Below, piece after piece: positions 6,693 through 15,237 of a stretch of 46,942 nt of DNA. Source of the DNA: JAVZLH01 sp038883475 (GTDB taxonomy: Archaea; Thermoproteota; Bathyarchaeia; Bathyarchaeales; Bathycorpusculaceae). Both the position numbers and the translations under genes were made by a program. The stretch's first letter is position 1. Every line of letters starts with the position of its first letter. The notes under the pieces were generated by a model, which did not search any database, was not told where the DNA came from, and saw only the letters and a list, made by a program, of their open reading frames with translations. The stretch spans positions 1 through 46,942 of the forward strand of contig JAVZMA010000012.1 of NCBI GenBank assembly GCA_038883475.1, in the 5' to 3' direction.

Positions 6693-8663
6693 TTGGACTT
6701 GGCACTTGCTGCTCCAGTTGCTGGACTATCAGCAATACTCTTTGCCGTTTACTTAGCCCACCGTGTGCTTAAGAAACCAACCGCCACACCCAGCATCACT
6801 GAGATTTCTAATTTAATTAAAACTTGCGCCACAACCTACTTGAACCGTCAATTTAAAACAGTCATGATTTTCGGGGCATCACTTGCAGTGCTTCTCATGT
6901 TTATCTCTGGCGCATTTGCAGTTCTAACCTTTGTTGCCGGCGCTCTTTTCTCTGCAGCCTCAGCATACATTGGCGTCCATATCGCCATCCGCGCCAACGC
7001 AAGAACGGCAAACGCAGCAAAAAACGGCTTTAAAGAAGCATTAGCAACAGCCTCCCACAGCGGTACAGCTATAGGCTTGTCCTTGGCGGGCTTAGGCTTA
7101 TTAGGCGTTAGCACTCTCTACATGTTACTCGGCGACCCTATACTGCTTGTAGGGCTTGGATTCGGCGCCAGCCTCATAGGCTTGTTTGCACGCGTGGGCG
7201 GCGGCATATACACAAAAGCCGCCGACATGAGCGCTGACCTGGTTGGCAAATTAGAGATGGGTCTTTCAGAAGACAACCCTAGAAACCCAGCAGTCATAGC
7301 CGACCAAGTAGGAGACAACGTGGGAGACATAGCTGGCACAGGCTCAGATGTCTTCCAATCTTACGTCTGCACGCTTGTCGCCACCATGATACTTGGCTTT
7401 TCACTATATGGAAGAAATGGTTTAACATATCCTTTGGTAGTCCTCGGATTCGGAATCATTGCATCTGTTGTTGGTTCATTTTTCATAAAAACCAACAACA
7501 GTAACGCACGACAAGCAATCAACAAAAGCATGTATGTAGCAGCCATCCTAGTTTCGGTTGCTTCAGCCTTTGCCTCATGGAATATTTTCCATAGCTTTGA
7601 AGCCTTTTATGCAACTTTTGCAGGAATTGTGGCGGTCATATTGTTTGCATGGCTAACTCAGCATTATACTTCTCCAGATAGAAAACCCGTAAAAGCAATC
7701 GCAGTAGCCTCCAGAACAGGCCCAGCCACAAACATACTAATAGGTTTTGCAACAAGCTTGGAAAGTACAGTTGCCCCAACCATAGTTTTTTCCGCGGCCA
7801 TAATGGCTGCTTACTATTTTGAGGGACTGTATGGAATAACTCTCGTAGCTGTTGGTTTCCTTTCTATAATAGCCACTTTCATTGCCATGTCCTCTTATGG
7901 CCCAATTGTAGATAATGCTCGTGGCTTGATTGAAATGAGCGGAGCAAGCCAGCAAGAGCAGAAAGTCATGGATAAATTGGATGCTGTTGGTAATGTGACG
8001 AAGGCTGTTTGTAAAGTATACGCAATAGGAACATCCGCATTAGCTCAAGTTGCCCTCTTTTCCGCCTACATAAATGCCGCCCAGCTTCAAACAATTGATG
8101 CAACAAAGCCAACGGTCATCGCTGGAATGCTCATCGGCGGAATGGCATCCTTCCTATTCTGTTCACTGATAATTAAGGCTGTCGGAAACGCGGCCTACAC
8201 CCTAATCAGGGAGGTCCGCAAACAATTCAGCGAAAATTTCGGCCTTGTCAACGGTGAAGCCAAACCTAATTACGCTAGATGCGTAGACATAAGCACAAAA
8301 GCTGCTCTAAGAGGAATGCTACTTCCAGCCTTTTTGTCTGTGGCCATCCCTTTAACGGTTGGTTTGATGCTTGGCAAAGAAGCCATGGGTGGCTTAATTG
8401 TTGGAAACCTCATAACAATGCTTCCACTAGCTTTAATTATGTCCATCGGCGGCGCGGCGTGGGATAACGCCAAAAAATTCATAGAAGCAGGCAACTTGGG
8501 CGGAAAAGGAACACCAACACACACGGCGGCTATTATCGGCGACACTGTAGGAGACTCGTTAAAAGATGCTGCTGGACCATCATTAGACATTTTCATAAAC
8601 CTAATAGGGACGGTGGCGTTGCTCTACGCGTCTTCTCTGGTAACCTTATCTCTTATTCACTGA
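6693..8663 (+). CDS. hppA: membrane-bound proton-translocating pyrophosphatase, K+-independent type
   Basis: 656 residues, about 16 membrane segments. It couples PPi hydrolysis to ion pumping. The PPi/Mg site is intact: KAADMSADLVGK, then DQVGDNVGD (D204, D208, D212), and near the end GDTVGDSLKDAAGPSLDIF. In the GNxTxA block the sequence is GNVTKAVCKVYAIG, with Lys437 at the position that is Ala in K+-dependent enzymes. This predicts a K+-independent H+ pump. The position usually Thr in that class is Cys440, which is odd. The start is TTG 6693, with AAGGAGA 8 nt upstream. It follows the RHH gene; the gene after it (pyrF) is convergent. Confidence 0.96.
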   Translation: MDLALAAPVAGLSAILFAVYLAHRVLKKPTATPSITEISNLIKTCATTYLNRQFKTVMIFGASLAVLLMFISGAFAVLTFVAGALFSAASAYIGVHIAIRANARTANAAKNGFKEALATASHSGTAIGLSLAGLGLLGVSTLYMLLGDPILLVGLGFGASLIGLFARVGGGIYTKAADMSADLVGKLEMGLSEDNPRNPAVIADQVGDNVGDIAGTGSDVFQSYVCTLVATMILGFSLYGRNGLTYPLVVLGFGIIASVVGSFFIKTNNSNARQAINKSMYVAAILVSVASAFASWNIFHSFEAFYATFAGIVAVILFAWLTQHYTSPDRKPVKAIAVASRTGPATNILIGFATSLESTVAPTIVFSAAIMAAYYFEGLYGITLVAVGFLSIIATFIAMSSYGPIVDNARGLIEMSGASQQEQKVMDKLDAVGNVTKAVCKVYAIGTSALAQVALFSAYINAAQLQTIDATKPTVIAGMLIGGMASFLFCSLIIKAVGNAAYTLIREVRKQFSENFGLVNGEAKPNYARCVDISTKAALRGMLLPAFLSVAIPLTVGLMLGKEAMGGLIVGNLITMLPLALIMSIGGAAWDNAKKFIEAGNLGGKGTPTHTAAIIGDTVGDSLKDAAGPSLDIFINLIGTVALLYASSLVTLSLIH

Positions 8664-8675
8664 AAATACCAATAG

Positions 8676-9440
8676 TCAACACTTGGAAATCTTCCAAATT
8701 TGCTTTGCAGCCTCCGCGGGATTTTGTGCTTGTGTTATTGACCTACCCACAATAAGGTAGCGGGCGCCAGCCTCCAAAGCATGTTTTACCTCGCCTCCTT
8801 GAGTGCCTATCCCAGGAGAATATATGGGAACACCTTCGCCTAATATCCCGTAAACTTCCCTTATTTTGTCGGGGTATGTTGCGCCAACAACGGCGCCGTC
8901 TGCCTCATAATTGCGGGCTTTTTTTGCAAACAAAACGTATTGTGGTGTCTTATTGCCAGTTTCAGCGTCTATAACCGTTTGCCCATAGCCTTCAACTGCG
9001 CCTTTATGGCTCATGTAAACGAGAAGTATTACGCCGCGCTTCAGTTTCTGTGCAACATCAAAAATTGGCTTCAAGCCCTCTTCCCACCCAATAAAAGGGT
9101 TTGCTATCAAAGCGTCAAAACCAGAAGCATAATAGTATTGGGCTATAACCTCGTTTGTTGAGCCTATATCGTTTGCTTTGCAGTCCATTATTGCTATTAG
9201 TCCATAATCATGAACCTTTTTAACAAGCTTCTGAACACCGTCAAATACGCCGAGAGGAAGAACTAAGTGATGGTTAAACTTTACTGCACAAAGGTAGGAA
9301 TGTGTTGCTTCTAGAATTTCTTCAGCTTTAGAGAAGAGGCGTAAACGGTTTTCCGGTTTTTCAAAGGGAAAATCCAAAGCTAAAACAATGTTTGACCCTC
9401 GCTTTTTGGCTACTTGCTCTATTTTATCACGGAAGAACAT
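8676..9440 (-). CDS. pyrF: orotidine 5'-phosphate decarboxylase
   Basis: 254 residues, TIM barrel, last step of UMP synthesis. The N-terminal NIVLALDFPFEKPENR carries the first substrate Asp. The catalytic block is MDCKANDIGSTN (the D-x-K-x-x-D-I pattern). The phosphate-binding end is YSPGIGTQGG then YLIVGRSIT. I chose ATG 9440, which has GGGGTG 6 nt upstream; ATG 9443 and GTG 9449 are alternatives in the same frame. It is close downstream of the B3/4 gene on the same strand (about 15 nt), so the two are probably cotranscribed. It converges on hppA. Confidence 0.96.
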   Translation of the reverse strand: MFFRDKIEQVAKKRGSNIVLALDFPFEKPENRLRLFSKAEEILEATHSYLCAVKFNHHLVLPLGVFDGVQKLVKKVHDYGLIAIMDCKANDIGSTNEVIAQYYYASGFDALIANPFIGWEEGLKPIFDVAQKLKRGVILLVYMSHKGAVEGYGQTVIDAETGNKTPQYVLFAKKARNYEADGAVVGATYPDKIREVYGILGEGVPIYSPGIGTQGGEVKHALEAGARYLIVGRSITQAQNPAEAAKQIWKISKC

Positions 9441-9455
9441 CATTAACACCCCAAT

Positions 9456-10151
9456 TCAGTTGGATGAAGCGCTAAAAACTTTTACGGTTTGGATTTCTCC
9501 GTTGGAGACTTGTTTAATGTACGTAAGGGTTGTTTCCACCGCTTCTTTTAATTGTTGTTCAGTTATTCCGGGAGCGCCGTAACCGACTATAAGGACATCC
9601 TTTGTTTTTTCCGTAATTTTTGTGTAGTCAGAGTCTCTGTAGGGGTATACGCATAAAACCCGACTTTTGTCGGCTAAAACTAACATTTTATTCGTCAAAG
9701 TCATCGGTTTGTTCATCCCTATTCCAACAAAATTTTCTCCATTATCCGCAAACCGTACATGAAGGGGTGGATTTAACTTTTCACTGTCAAAACCACTTAT
9801 TGGGATTATTGTTTTCATGGAAGCTAGATTGTAGGCATCTACAACTGTGGATATTGTTGGAAGCTCATTTCCATGTAAAACTCTTCTGAGAAGGGCTTCG
9901 CCGGAAGGGCGTGTTTTTGTTGGGTCTACATTGAGTTTCCAATAGAAGTCTCGGTAAGCTCTTACTGTTGAATTGTCCTTTAATGTCTCAACATTGTATT
10001 TGCTTCTCACCTCGTTGTACACTGCTTCTTTAAGTTTCTTAATTTGTTCGTTTTCTTTCTCCACATTCACGCCTTTAATTAAGCCCAAGCCAACGGCAAG
10101 CTTTGGAAAACGTGTACAAACCTCTGCACACCAAAAGACAGAAAGCTCCAT
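9456..10151 (-). CDS. B3/B4 (PheRS beta-like) domain protein
   Basis: 231 residues from ATG 10151. Stand-alone relatives of the B3/4 editing domain of phenylalanyl-tRNA synthetase beta occur in bacteria and archaea. Recognisable family blocks are AYRDFYWKLNVDPTKTRPS, GEALLRRVLHGNELPTISTV and DAYNLASMKTIIPISGFD. The C-terminal part (DVLIVGYGAPGITEQQLKEA) is typical of the family as well. The precise substrate is unknown; hydrolytic editing of a charged molecule is possible. The longer frame to 10250 overlaps the divergent transporter promoter and is unlikely. It is upstream of pyrF. Confidence 0.85.
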   Translation of the reverse strand: MELSVFWCAEVCTRFPKLAVGLGLIKGVNVEKENEQIKKLKEAVYNEVRSKYNVETLKDNSTVRAYRDFYWKLNVDPTKTRPSGEALLRRVLHGNELPTISTVVDAYNLASMKTIIPISGFDSEKLNPPLHVRFADNGENFVGIGMNKPMTLTNKMLVLADKSRVLCVYPYRDSDYTKITEKTKDVLIVGYGAPGITEQQLKEAVETTLTYIKQVSNGEIQTVKVFSASSN

Positions 10152-10250
10152 GCTCACTACCCGCTGAAACACTTTATTTAATGTGAGATATTTATTTAGC
10201 CCCTCTAAGTAAATCTCTGTTTTAAAGAATCTAAAAGTGCTGTGGAGCAA

Positions 10251-11153
10251 ATGATTAGCGAAGGCGAACTGGCGGCTTTGGGCGCCGCGTTATGTTGGAC
10301 TGTATCAGCAGTGTTGTATAAAAAGGCGTTGTTAAACGTGAAACCAGTCGCCGCGAACATCGCACGGTGCACATCCACAAGCCTAATTCTCCTCATTTTT
10401 CTTGCATTATCCGGCAAACTTGAAATTTTAGCAGCGCTACCTTCAAATGCACTGATTCTTGCGTGTATAAGCGGGCTAATTGGCTTAGGTCTCGGAGACA
10501 CATTGTATCTAACAAGTTTGAAAATGATTGGAGTTGCGAGGGCTGTTCCAATAACATGCACGTATCCGCTGTTCAGCCTTTTGTGGGCAACGCTGCTAGG
10601 AGGAGAAAACATCACACCCCAGATAGCCACGGGGGTAATTATAATAGTTTTGGGAATATGGCTTCTAGGTCAAGATGGACAGAGAAATAGGGGGGAGACA
10701 CCTCGAAAAATTCTTGTTAATGGCATCGCTTTAGCCGTAGTGACCGCTATAATATGGTCAATCAGCATATCAATGGTGAACATGGCTATAAAAGAAACCC
10801 CTGATTTTGACCACGCGTTAGCGGTTAACATCATAAGGGTAATGATAATAGCAGTTTTTCTACTGGTCTCAGCCCCCATATTGGATAGGGGATTGAGTTT
10901 TCTGAAGATGCGAAAGGAAACATTTCTTACATTTAGTGCTGGTGGGGTTGTGGCTTTGGGGCTAGGATGGTTCTTCCTAACGTATAGTTTTGCTGTCAAA
11001 ACTCCAGAATCGCGAGCGGTGCCGATATCTTCAATAACGCCTCTCTTTTCAACGCTGTCCGGAATCATTCTTTTACGTGAAAAAGTCACAAAGCAGAGCG
11101 TTTTAGGTTCCGTACTAATTGTTGCTGGAATTTTCTTAGTCTTCGCAGATTAA
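10251..11153 (+). CDS. EamA/DMT-family transporter
   Basis: 300 residues from ATG 10251, with ten predicted membrane helices as two EamA repeats (about 5-140 and 155-298). The first repeat starts with GELAALGAALCWTVSAVLYK and has the loop LGLGDTLYLTSLKMIGVARA. The second ends LREKVTKQSVLGSVLIVAGI, the usual EamA end. A TATA-like TTTTAAAGAA at about 10220-10229 is spaced for a start at or near 10250, so the mRNA may be leaderless; GTG at 10242 is the alternative. The substrate cannot be told from sequence. It is divergent from the B3/4 gene. Confidence 0.92.
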   Translation: MISEGELAALGAALCWTVSAVLYKKALLNVKPVAANIARCTSTSLILLIFLALSGKLEILAALPSNALILACISGLIGLGLGDTLYLTSLKMIGVARAVPITCTYPLFSLLWATLLGGENITPQIATGVIIIVLGIWLLGQDGQRNRGETPRKILVNGIALAVVTAIIWSISISMVNMAIKETPDFDHALAVNIIRVMIIAVFLLVSAPILDRGLSFLKMRKETFLTFSAGGVVALGLGWFFLTYSFAVKTPESRAVPISSITPLFSTLSGIILLREKVTKQSVLGSVLIVAGIFLVFAD

Positions 11154-11220
11154 AAAGCGGTACAGTTTTATACTGGGGCATTTCTAAGGGAAGTTGGCGG
11201 CTAAAAAGGGACGCGGTTAC

Positions 11221-11988
11221 ATGTCTGTGTCTCCAAGCATCCGAGAAGTTTTGGCTAGAAGAATTGCCGGCGAAATAATACTGTCAAGTAAGCCTGGCGC
11301 AACTATGCGTAAGTGGCGCGAACTCTTCGCCATTTCACAGACAACCCTTTCAGACAGAATGGTTCTGTCGTCATCCGTCATCAGCGACTATGAAAGCGGT
11401 AGACGAAAAAGTCCAGGCACGAGGTTTGTACGGAGGTTTGTTTGGGCCCTTCTACAAATTGATGAGGAACGGGGAGGCCGCTTTATTCGAGAGTTTGCAA
11501 AGCTTACAGGCTCGCCCAGCAACGCCATCATAGACTTGCGTGAGTTTCCTATTCCGGTTCGCGTGGAATACTTATGTAAGGCCCTTAAAGGCGAAGTTGT
11601 AGCGTGCGCTAACCATCCCGTTAAAGAGGTTTTGGGATATACTGTTGTTGATGGTAAAAGGGCTGTTGAAACTCTATCGGGGTTTGAGTTTTCACAGCTT
11701 TTCGGCGCTACAACTGAAAGAGCGCTTGTTTTCACCCACATTAATAATGGAATTTCGCCCATGCTTATTGTGCGTATGAGCAACTTGAAACCGCGAGTGG
11801 TTGTCTTCCACAATACCGCTCCGGATGAAAACTCAATTAGGCTTGCCGAATACGATTCTATCCCGCTCATCTATTCCAGTTTGCCAAGCATAGAGCAGCT
11901 AGTAAAATCTTTGAGAAAACTATATCGCATTGCTTTGCGAAGAAAGCTCGGCAAGCCAGTTCGCCCGCCTCCGAAAATAAGTGCTTAA
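11221..11988 (+). CDS. archaeal HTH (XRE-like) transcriptional regulator
   Basis: 255 residues from ATG 11221; TTG 11194 in frame is the alternative. Residues about 25-85 form an XRE-type helix-turn-helix: WRELFAISQTTLSDRM, then LSSSVISDYESGRRKSPGTR. The rest is an alpha/beta domain without a family name I can give, with a strand-helix pattern (ALVFTHINNGISPMLIVRMS; RVVVFHN; IPLIYSSLPSIEQLVKSLRK). It may bind a small ligand, like other archaeal HTH regulators of this build. The DUF72 gene follows 12 nt later, so both are probably in one operon. Confidence 0.85.
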   Translation: MSVSPSIREVLARRIAGEIILSSKPGATMRKWRELFAISQTTLSDRMVLSSSVISDYESGRRKSPGTRFVRRFVWALLQIDEERGGRFIREFAKLTGSPSNAIIDLREFPIPVRVEYLCKALKGEVVACANHPVKEVLGYTVVDGKRAVETLSGFEFSQLFGATTERALVFTHINNGISPMLIVRMSNLKPRVVVFHNTAPDENSIRLAEYDSIPLIYSSLPSIEQLVKSLRKLYRIALRRKLGKPVRPPPKISA

Positions 11989-12000
11989 TGGCGAAGGAAA

Positions 12001-12918
12001 ATGATTAAGGTTGGATGTTGCGGTTTTCCAACATCCATGAGAAAATACTTTGAAAACTTCAGCCTAGTAGAGTTGAACACCACATTTTACCAGTATCCGC
12101 GAATAGAAACCGTTACGGGCTGGCGCGAAAAGGCTCCAAAAGATTTTGAATTCACAGTTAAGGCGCATCAAGACATCAGCCACAAATCCAAAATGAAGGT
12201 TGAAGATGCAAGCATCCAAGCTTTTGAGCGGATGAAACAAATCTGCAAGGTTTTAAATTCTAAAATTCTTCTTTTCCAGACCCCAGCATCTTTCAGACCA
12301 GACAGACTGGCGGAAGCGGAAAAATTTTTCAGAAAAATAAAACGTGAAGACCTCGCCTTGGTCTGGGAAACACGTGGACCAGGATGGGAGAAAACTGAAA
12401 CCTACGAAAAGCTTGAAAAAGTGTTGAAGGAGTTGGATGTCACGCACGTCACTGACCCATTTAAGACGTTGCCAGCCTACACAGGCGAAATGGCCTATTT
12501 TAGGCTTCATGGTTTAGGGGAACAAATGTACTATTACCAGTACAGCAATGTTGAGCTTCAAAAACTTAAGGAGCTTATTACACCATACGAGAAAAGTGCA
12601 AAGGCTGTTTATGTTCTTTTCAACAACCTCTCAATGTTTGATGACGCTTTGCGTTTTACTGAGTACTTGTCGAAGGGCGCTTTTCCAAAGATAACGAGCG
12701 GAAAAGGTTTAGCCTCAATTAAGGAAGTTATCGAGAAAACCCGTTTTCCCGTTTCAAAAAGTGTTTTGGTCAAGAGGATTGGGTGGAAGCTTGTGGAGTT
12801 GGAGGATGATAAACAAGTTAGGCTTGAAACTTTCCTTAAGGATTTGCCTTCCAAAACTTTCAAAAACACCGATGAACTTATCGCCGAATTGAAGCATACT
12901 GTGAAGTTGAAGGGTTAG
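12001..12918 (+). CDS. DUF72 family protein
   Basis: 305 residues, a TIM-barrel family of unknown function. The family opening VGCCGFPTSMRKYFENFSLVELNTTFYQ is clear, as are WREKAPKDFEFTVKAHQDISH, LVWETRGPGW and the late YFRLHGLGEQMYY with its conserved RLHG. A C-terminal tail of about 60 residues (KTRFPVSKSVLVKRIGWKL) extends beyond the barrel. The start is ATG 12001, with a purine-rich GAAGGAAA before it. Its 3' end overlaps the convergent uracil-DNA glycosylase gene by 4 nt. The neighbouring HTH gene may regulate it. Confidence 0.92.
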   Translation: MIKVGCCGFPTSMRKYFENFSLVELNTTFYQYPRIETVTGWREKAPKDFEFTVKAHQDISHKSKMKVEDASIQAFERMKQICKVLNSKILLFQTPASFRPDRLAEAEKFFRKIKREDLALVWETRGPGWEKTETYEKLEKVLKELDVTHVTDPFKTLPAYTGEMAYFRLHGLGEQMYYYQYSNVELQKLKELITPYEKSAKAVYVLFNNLSMFDDALRFTEYLSKGAFPKITSGKGLASIKEVIEKTRFPVSKSVLVKRIGWKLVELEDDKQVRLETFLKDLPSKTFKNTDELIAELKHTVKLKG

Positions 12919-13511
12919 GCTATTCCCTTTTCTGCAAGTTTTTGCTTTAACAGTTTAAAGTCGTTGGTAATTTGTTCCTTGTATTTTGCACTGTAGAGAG
13001 CCGCAGCTGGATGAAACGTTGGAAAAACAATAATCTTTCCGCCCAAAATTGCAGCGTCATAGAATTTTCCATGCACTTGCGTTATGCTTTTGAACTCAAG
13101 CCCAGCCTTTGAAAAGATGTAAGCAGACGAATGATTGCCAAGCGTGACAATAACCTTAGGCTGGATAACCTTAATCTGCCTATCCAAATAAGGCGTACAA
13201 GTCTGTATTTCCAGCGGCAACGGCTCGCGGTTTCCGGGCGGGCGACACTTCAAAACATTACATATGAAAACATCTTCCCTCGAAAACCCAGCTATGGCTA
13301 ACAAACTTTCAAGAAACTTGCCAGCGGCGCCAACAAAAGGTTTTCCCTTAACATCTTCCCAGTAGCCCGGCGCTTCACCAACAAACACGACAAGCGCGTC
13401 TGGGTTGCCTTCGCCTGAAACTGCGTTCTTTCGGGTTCGCCAAAGGTGGCATTTACGGCAAACAACAACTTCTGCTGCAATCGCCTTTAAAAGTTCCGCT
13501 TTAGCTGTCAT
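12915..13511 (-). CDS. type-4 uracil-DNA glycosylase, 4Fe-4S
   Basis: 198 residues. Removes uracil from DNA to start base-excision repair. Motif A is GEAPG (45-49), followed by FVGAAGK. Motif B is HPAA near the C-terminus (FPTFHPAAAL). The four iron-sulfur cysteines expected for family 4 are C18, C21, C89 (KCRPPGNREP) and C105. The length is normal. The ATG at 13511 lies inside the end of the METTL5-like gene (11-nt overlap), so translational coupling is likely. Confidence 0.95.
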   Translation of the reverse strand: MTAKAELLKAIAAEVVVCRKCHLWRTRKNAVSGEGNPDALVVFVGEAPGYWEDVKGKPFVGAAGKFLESLLAIAGFSREDVFICNVLKCRPPGNREPLPLEIQTCTPYLDRQIKVIQPKVIVTLGNHSSAYIFSKAGLEFKSITQVHGKFYDAAILGGKIIVFPTFHPAAALYSAKYKEQITNDFKLLKQKLAEKGIA

Positions 13512-14202
13512 AGGCTTTCATCTTTTCTATTACGTATAAGTCAACTATGAACTCATGTTTTTTCCTTTTGTGAAAAGAGAATATATATGGAATGGCCATA
13601 ACCATGGAGTAAACGCTTCTTATCTGTCCACCGTGCTTTTCAATAAACCATTTCAGAAACGGCGATGGTTGAGTCTGTATAACGCTTGTTCCTTTTGCCT
13701 TTAACTTTTTAATCAAATCTCTTTTTGTGTTTGGGCTCTTGTGAAGCGAATAGATAACCTTGCCCGTCTCTAAAGCTTTCTTAATGAAGTTTCGGTCAGC
13801 TCCACGTTTCTGGACGCCAAAGGGAGGGTTCTGTAGGACGGTGTCAAAGTTTCCTTTTATGGCATCTATGTCGGCAACAACCCACTGCACTTTCCTTTGC
13901 AGCCTCATTTGTTTTGAATTTTCTAAAGCAATCTTCACCGCGCTTCTGTCAATATCCACGCCTACAACCTTTTTTGCACCTAAGAAAGCCGCTCCCAAAG
14001 CCAGCCTCCCAGTTCCACAGCCGAGGTCTAAAACCTTCTTACCAATAATATCATCATAAGTATAGGCTGCGATATGGAGAATTATCGCTGCAACATCTGT
14101 GGGAATGGTGTATTGTTCAAGACTTGGCTTCGGAGAAGGATGAGGCTTTATTTGCGACAGCGCCAGTTCGAGGTCTAATTTTCGAATAAGCCTTTTTTGC
14201 AT
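13501..14202 (-). CDS. METTL5-like rRNA N6-adenine methyltransferase
   Basis: 233 residues from ATG 14202 (TTG 14214 alternative). Rossmann methyltransferase with the SAM motif VLDLGCGTGRLALGAAFLGA (58-77), the acidic GVDID after strand 2, and the catalytic NPPF at 125-128 in LQNPPFGVQKRGADR. This build, including the LEQYTIPTDVAA segment before the SAM site, is that of METTL5-like archaeal methylases, which methylate a small-subunit rRNA adenine. The substrate is inferred from the family. It overlaps dph2 upstream and the glycosylase gene downstream, so the three form one operon. Confidence 0.88.
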   Translation of the reverse strand: MQKRLIRKLDLELALSQIKPHPSPKPSLEQYTIPTDVAAIILHIAAYTYDDIIGKKVLDLGCGTGRLALGAAFLGAKKVVGVDIDRSAVKIALENSKQMRLQRKVQWVVADIDAIKGNFDTVLQNPPFGVQKRGADRNFIKKALETGKVIYSLHKSPNTKRDLIKKLKAKGTSVIQTQPSPFLKWFIEKHGGQIRSVYSMVMAIPYIFSFHKRKKHEFIVDLYVIEKMKAYDS

Positions 14203-15176
14203 AATTCTTCCCAAGACAGTTCGCCAGCGACAACCATAGCCTCGTTAACCATTAGTACAGGTTTTTGGAATTTTGACGCTTCATCAAGCGATATCCTAGG
14301 ACAAGCAGTGTTAACAAAAGCTTCTACGATTGGAAACTCCATAAGCACTTCTGGAGTAATCTCCCTAGCAGCAAAAAGACACACGGTTTTGCCGCTTCTT
14401 TCAAGTTTTTCTTTCACTTTAAAAGCTACATCAAGCCTCTTCTGCCCAGGTTTCAACCCAACCAGAACTGCAAAAACTTTTGCCTTCAAAGCTTCCTCAA
14501 CACATGCCCACCTCTGCTTAAGAACCTTTTGAACATCCCCATCTATGGAAAAAGCTCTCCCTTCGTATGGATCTGCGATTATTGTGGGCTTAAATGTTGA
14601 AACCCCTACGCCCAGTGCGTGAAAGCGCCCGCCTCCAATAAACAGGAAAGCGTCAACGTCTCCAGCCACCGATTTAGCGTTGCTGTAGTCGCATCCAGTC
14701 ACTTGTCCAGGGTAACTCATTCGCCCAGCATCGCCAACGACAACTGTTTTGCCGGCACGAAGTAAGATTTCTTTGGCAACATGGATAGTTTGCACGTGTT
14801 GCACTGTTGTGGCTAGCCCTATTTTTCGCCATTTTTCCATAATGGGTAAAGCTTCTTTGACAGCATCTTCTATGGAGACAGTTGCCCTTGCTTCAACGTA
14901 AAGTGTAGGCACTTTTTCATATCTTATCATTTTAGCATGACCGTAATGAACTATTAAGTCTACATCTAAACTTTCGGCTTCTGCGGTTGCCAAGTCACAC
15001 GCGCCATAACAAGGGTCTGCAGAAATTATTGGCAAAGCTCCTGTTTTCTCGACAATTTTTGAAAGACGAAGAGCCTCGTTTTTCAATCCCTCGGGAAGTT
15101 GGATTAAAACCCTTTTTGCCCCTATCTCCAGTATTTTTTGTTTAACTCTCTCCTCTTCAAAATCGAAATGCCTCAT
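14175..15176 (-). CDS. dph2: diphthamide biosynthesis protein Dph2
   Basis: 333 residues. Archaeal Dph2 is a radical-type iron-sulfur enzyme that attaches the 3-amino-3-carboxypropyl group of SAM to a histidine of elongation factor 2. The cluster cysteines expected from the family are in ISADPCYGACD (C56/C60), TGCDYSNA (C162) and FVNTACPRIS (C292). The family start RVLIQLPEGLKNEA is present. It is the first gene of an operon with the METTL5-like methylase and the glycosylase; its 3' end overlaps the methylase start by 28 nt. The ATG is at 15176. Confidence 0.95.
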   Translation of the reverse strand: MRHFDFEEERVKQKILEIGAKRVLIQLPEGLKNEALRLSKIVEKTGALPIISADPCYGACDLATAEAESLDVDLIVHYGHAKMIRYEKVPTLYVEARATVSIEDAVKEALPIMEKWRKIGLATTVQHVQTIHVAKEILLRAGKTVVVGDAGRMSYPGQVTGCDYSNAKSVAGDVDAFLFIGGGRFHALGVGVSTFKPTIIADPYEGRAFSIDGDVQKVLKQRWACVEEALKAKVFAVLVGLKPGQKRLDVAFKVKEKLERSGKTVCLFAAREITPEVLMEFPIVEAFVNTACPRISLDEASKFQKPVLMVNEAMVVAGELSWEELCKKGLFEN

Positions 15177-15237
15177 GTTTATACATCCAAATTTGCGGGA
15201 TGGCTTTAAAGGGAAATCAGTTCAGAATCTGCTTTGT

